Part shown: in pieces, positions 4,446 through 5,893 of the stretch | Layout: every line of letters begins with the position of its first letter | Position numbering within the stretch: the stretch's first letter is position 1 | Assembly (NCBI GenBank): GCA_030613835.1 | Contig: JAUWLH010000100.1 | Coordinates: 1 to 5,893, forward strand | Reading direction: 5' to 3' | Origin: Candidatus Bathyarchaeota archaeon | GTDB taxonomy: Archaea > Thermoproteota > Bathyarchaeia > TCS64 | DNA length: 5,893 nucleotides | Made by a program: the position numbers and the translations under genes | Notes under the pieces: generated by a model | What the model saw: only the letters and a program-made list of their open reading frames with translations | Told to the model about the DNA's origin: nothing | The model's database searches: none

Positions 4446-5651
4446 ATGGCTGATACTGTTGCCCAAATTAATGAGTGGGTCGAGGAGAACCGTGAGGAGT
4501 GCATCAGGTTTCTCCAAGATTTAATTTCGATTCCGAGCCCCAGCAATGAGGAAGGTGATGTGGCACGTTTCTTGGTGGGAAAGATGAACGAGTTCAACTA
4601 CACAACGGCCCGCGTAGATGCCTTGAACGATGTCATGGGTACCATCAAGGGCACAGGCGGGGGCAGGAGCTTCCTGCTGAACGGTCACATCGACCACGTA
4701 CCCATCGGAGACATGGTTGATCCCTACATTGGTAAGATCATGGACGGGGAGGAGTTGGGCGACCACGGCGAGGTAATCTATGGCAGGGCAGCCTGCGACA
4801 TGAAGGGCGCAGTGGCTGCCATGGTCCTAGCCGGCAGGGTGATGAACGAGCTGGGTATCAAGCTGAAGGGCGATTACAAGGTAGCGGGGGTAGCCCTTGA
4901 GGAGGTTGGAGGTGCGGGGACGATGTCCACCATCATCGACAGCCAGTTCCTTGCGGACGTGGTGCTCATCGGTGAGGCCACAGACATGCAACTGGCTCTC
5001 GGTCACAGGGGAAGCATGAAGTTCGGCGTAGTAGTCCACGGGAGGGCATGCCATGCCAGCGCCCCTGAGAGGGGTATCAACGCGCTGTACAAGGCGATGA
5101 AGATGATCACCAAGGTCAAGGACGAGCTTGCCCCCAGCACCCCAGTCCACCCCATCTACGGGAAGCCAAGCATGACTGTCACCCAGATTACTGTGAGTCC
5201 CGAGGCGTTCAACGTGGTGCCGGAGGTGTGCAGATTCTGGATCGACTGCAGGAACCACCCTGAGTTCACGGCTTGGGACCTATACCAGAGCCTCAACGGT
5301 ATCATAGATGAGTTGAAGGCCGATGACTCTAAATTCGATGCCACGGTGATTCCCACCTCCCTCATCAATGAGAGGACTTTCTCCGGGTTCTACACGGACC
5401 CGGAAGAGCACCCTGTTGTGGGCGAGGCAGTGGAGGCCATCACAGAGAGCTACAGGGAGCCCAGGAAGGGCATCTGGACCTTCGCAACCGACGGCAGGAT
5501 ATACGCCCACCTGGGAATCCCCGTCATAGGGTTCGGACCCGGTGAGGAGGAGTACGCCCACACCCAGAAGGACCACGTCAGGGTGCAGGATTACCTTGAC
5601 ACCATCAAGGTCTACGCGGGCCTCGCCTGCAGGATATGCGGCGTCGCGTAA
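4446..5651 (+). CDS. M20 family zinc hydrolase, YgeY-like (ArgE/DapE/ACY1/CPG2 superfamily)
   Basis: This 401-residue protein is a two-domain M20 metallohydrolase that would cleave an amide bond in a small N-acyl or carbamoyl amino acid, peptide or related compound in the cytosol. Expected metal ligands are His81 in GHIDH, Asp118 in GRAACDMKG, Glu153 in LEEVGG, Glu177 in IGEATD and His372 in YAHTQKD; Asp83 and Glu152 fit the catalytic pair. His203 in CHASAPERG lies in the lid/dimerisation domain (about 185-300). CHASAPERGINALYK and TFATDG..GIPVIGFGPGEEE..AH closely resemble E. coli YgeY, linked by genomic context to selenium-dependent metabolism, rather than ArgE or DapE. No selenium, purine or pyrimidine genes are in view, so the substrate is unknown. 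Length is normal (about 400). The start lacks a ribosome binding site, consistent with a leaderless message; a TTTTT run follows the stop. Confidence 0.9.
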   Translation: MADTVAQINEWVEENREECIRFLQDLISIPSPSNEEGDVARFLVGKMNEFNYTTARVDALNDVMGTIKGTGGGRSFLLNGHIDHVPIGDMVDPYIGKIMDGEELGDHGEVIYGRAACDMKGAVAAMVLAGRVMNELGIKLKGDYKVAGVALEEVGGAGTMSTIIDSQFLADVVLIGEATDMQLALGHRGSMKFGVVVHGRACHASAPERGINALYKAMKMITKVKDELAPSTPVHPIYGKPSMTVTQITVSPEAFNVVPEVCRFWIDCRNHPEFTAWDLYQSLNGIIDELKADDSKFDATVIPTSLINERTFSGFYTDPEEHPVVGEAVEAITESYREPRKGIWTFATDGRIYAHLGIPVIGFGPGEEEYAHTQKDHVRVQDYLDTIKVYAGLACRICGVA

Positions 5652-5659
5652 CCCTCTTG

Positions 5660-5669
5660 TTTTTAATAT
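5660..5669 (+). promoter_or_regulatory. T-tract after the hydrolase gene, overlapping a candidate TATA box for the isomerase gene
   Basis: TTTTTAATAT begins nine bases after the hydrolase stop. The five T could act as an archaeal termination tract. The TTTAATAT core is centred about 25 bases before the ATG at 5690, which would place the isomerase transcript start at its ATG. Both readings are inferred from position. Confidence 0.45.
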
Positions 5670-5671
5670 CA

Positions 5672-5689
5672 ACCCGGTAATAATCGGGT
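5672..5689. repeat. Short inverted repeat ending at the isomerase start codon
   Basis: ACCCG (5672-5676) and CGGGT (5685-5689) are perfect inverted repeats separated by the eight bases GTAATAAT. The right arm touches the ATG at 5690. The element lies between a TATA-like box and a start that lacks a clear ribosome binding site, so it could be an operator. With five-base arms it could also be chance. Confidence 0.3.
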
Positions 5690-5893
5690 ATGGAAGGGAC
5701 CCTCGATAACGTAGAGCATGTTCTATCCATCGATAAGGATGGGATGCTGGCAGAGATAGCCAAGTTCGCTGATAACGCCGAGAAAGCGATAATTGACACC
5801 CTTCAGGTGGGTCTGGGGGACAATTACGATTACTCCTCAGTCCTCATCGCGGGCATGGGGGGTTCCGCGGTGGGTGGGCTCCTCCTCTCAGAC
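5690..5893 (+). CDS. Bifunctional phosphoglucose/phosphomannose isomerase, N-terminal 68 residues only
   Basis: The frame opens at the ATG at 5690 and runs off the right edge after 68 codons without a stop. The first 40 or so residues are mostly helical and charged. They are followed by a hydrophobic strand and a glycine-rich loop, VLIAGMGGSAVGGLLLSD (51-68). GMGGSAxGG after a short N-terminal helical region is the hallmark of the archaeal-type bifunctional PGI/PMI family, a SIS-domain enzyme of about 300-350 residues. It interconverts glucose-6-phosphate or mannose-6-phosphate with fructose-6-phosphate in the cytosol. The loop binds the sugar phosphate. The catalytic Glu, His and Lys lie further on and cannot be checked. 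Another SIS-domain isomerase is possible but fits the GMGGSA context less well. Confidence 0.85.
   Translation, partial: MEGTLDNVEHVLSIDKDGMLAEIAKFADNAEKAIIDTLQVGLGDNYDYSSVLIAGMGGSAVGGLLLSD

Noticed and set aside
4827..5258. Open frames on the minus strand opposite the M20 hydrolase (also 5280-5672 and 5605-5799)
   Set aside because: They lie across a gene with all expected zinc ligands in the plus frame, and their translations look low-complexity and match no family I know.
1..5893. CRISPR arrays, tRNA or rRNA genes, insertion sequences, prophage or defence genes
   Set aside because: No spaced direct repeats, cloverleaf-like segments, transposase or phage-like frames were seen. Nearly all sequence is explained by conserved housekeeping and metabolic genes.

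Overview
This is an archaeal chromosome segment with no mobile elements. The evidence is an L14e ribosomal protein start, an archaeal-type cytidylate kinase, a DUF106/EMC3-like membrane protein, a split two-subunit glycine decarboxylase, an archaeal-type bifunctional phosphoglucose/phosphomannose isomerase, and AT-rich TATA-like boxes about 25 bases ahead of several starts, two of which look leaderless. The gene set and the frequent AGG arginine codons fit an uncultured euryarchaeote, perhaps related to Thermoplasmatota, but the phylum is a guess from content and was not measured.

Layout: two blocks diverge from a 125-base intergenic region (4104-4228). Leftward (minus strand) are gcvPA (TTG start) and gcvPB, joined by an ATGA stop/start overlap. 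After a 49-base gap holding a T-tract, a TATA-like box and a ribosome binding site comes a second unit: DUF106/EMC3-like insertase, cmk, and rpl14e, which runs off the left edge. The gaps in this second unit are 2 and 12 bases. Rightward (plus strand) are a 60-residue 2[4Fe-4S] ferredoxin, a YgeY-like M20 zinc hydrolase, and the first 68 codons of a phosphoglucose/phosphomannose isomerase, which runs off the right edge. Coding density is very high; no gene-free stretch exceeds 125 bases, and no RNA genes, CRISPR arrays or insertion sequences were seen.

Function: GcvPA and GcvPB would together form the P-protein of the glycine cleavage system. No H-, T- or L-protein gene is in view. The rpl14e block is translation and housekeeping, and the rightward genes cover electron transfer, amide-bond hydrolysis and sugar-phosphate isomerisation.

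The most striking observation is in GcvPB. The motif that normally reads NLHKTF, whose lysine forms the Schiff base with pyridoxal phosphate, reads NLHQTF here (Gln284, codon CAG at 1873-1875), while the rest of the fold and the other cofactor motifs look intact. Tryptophans also sit inside otherwise conserved motifs of both subunits. Either this is a single-base error, or this P-protein has lost or changed its classical chemistry.
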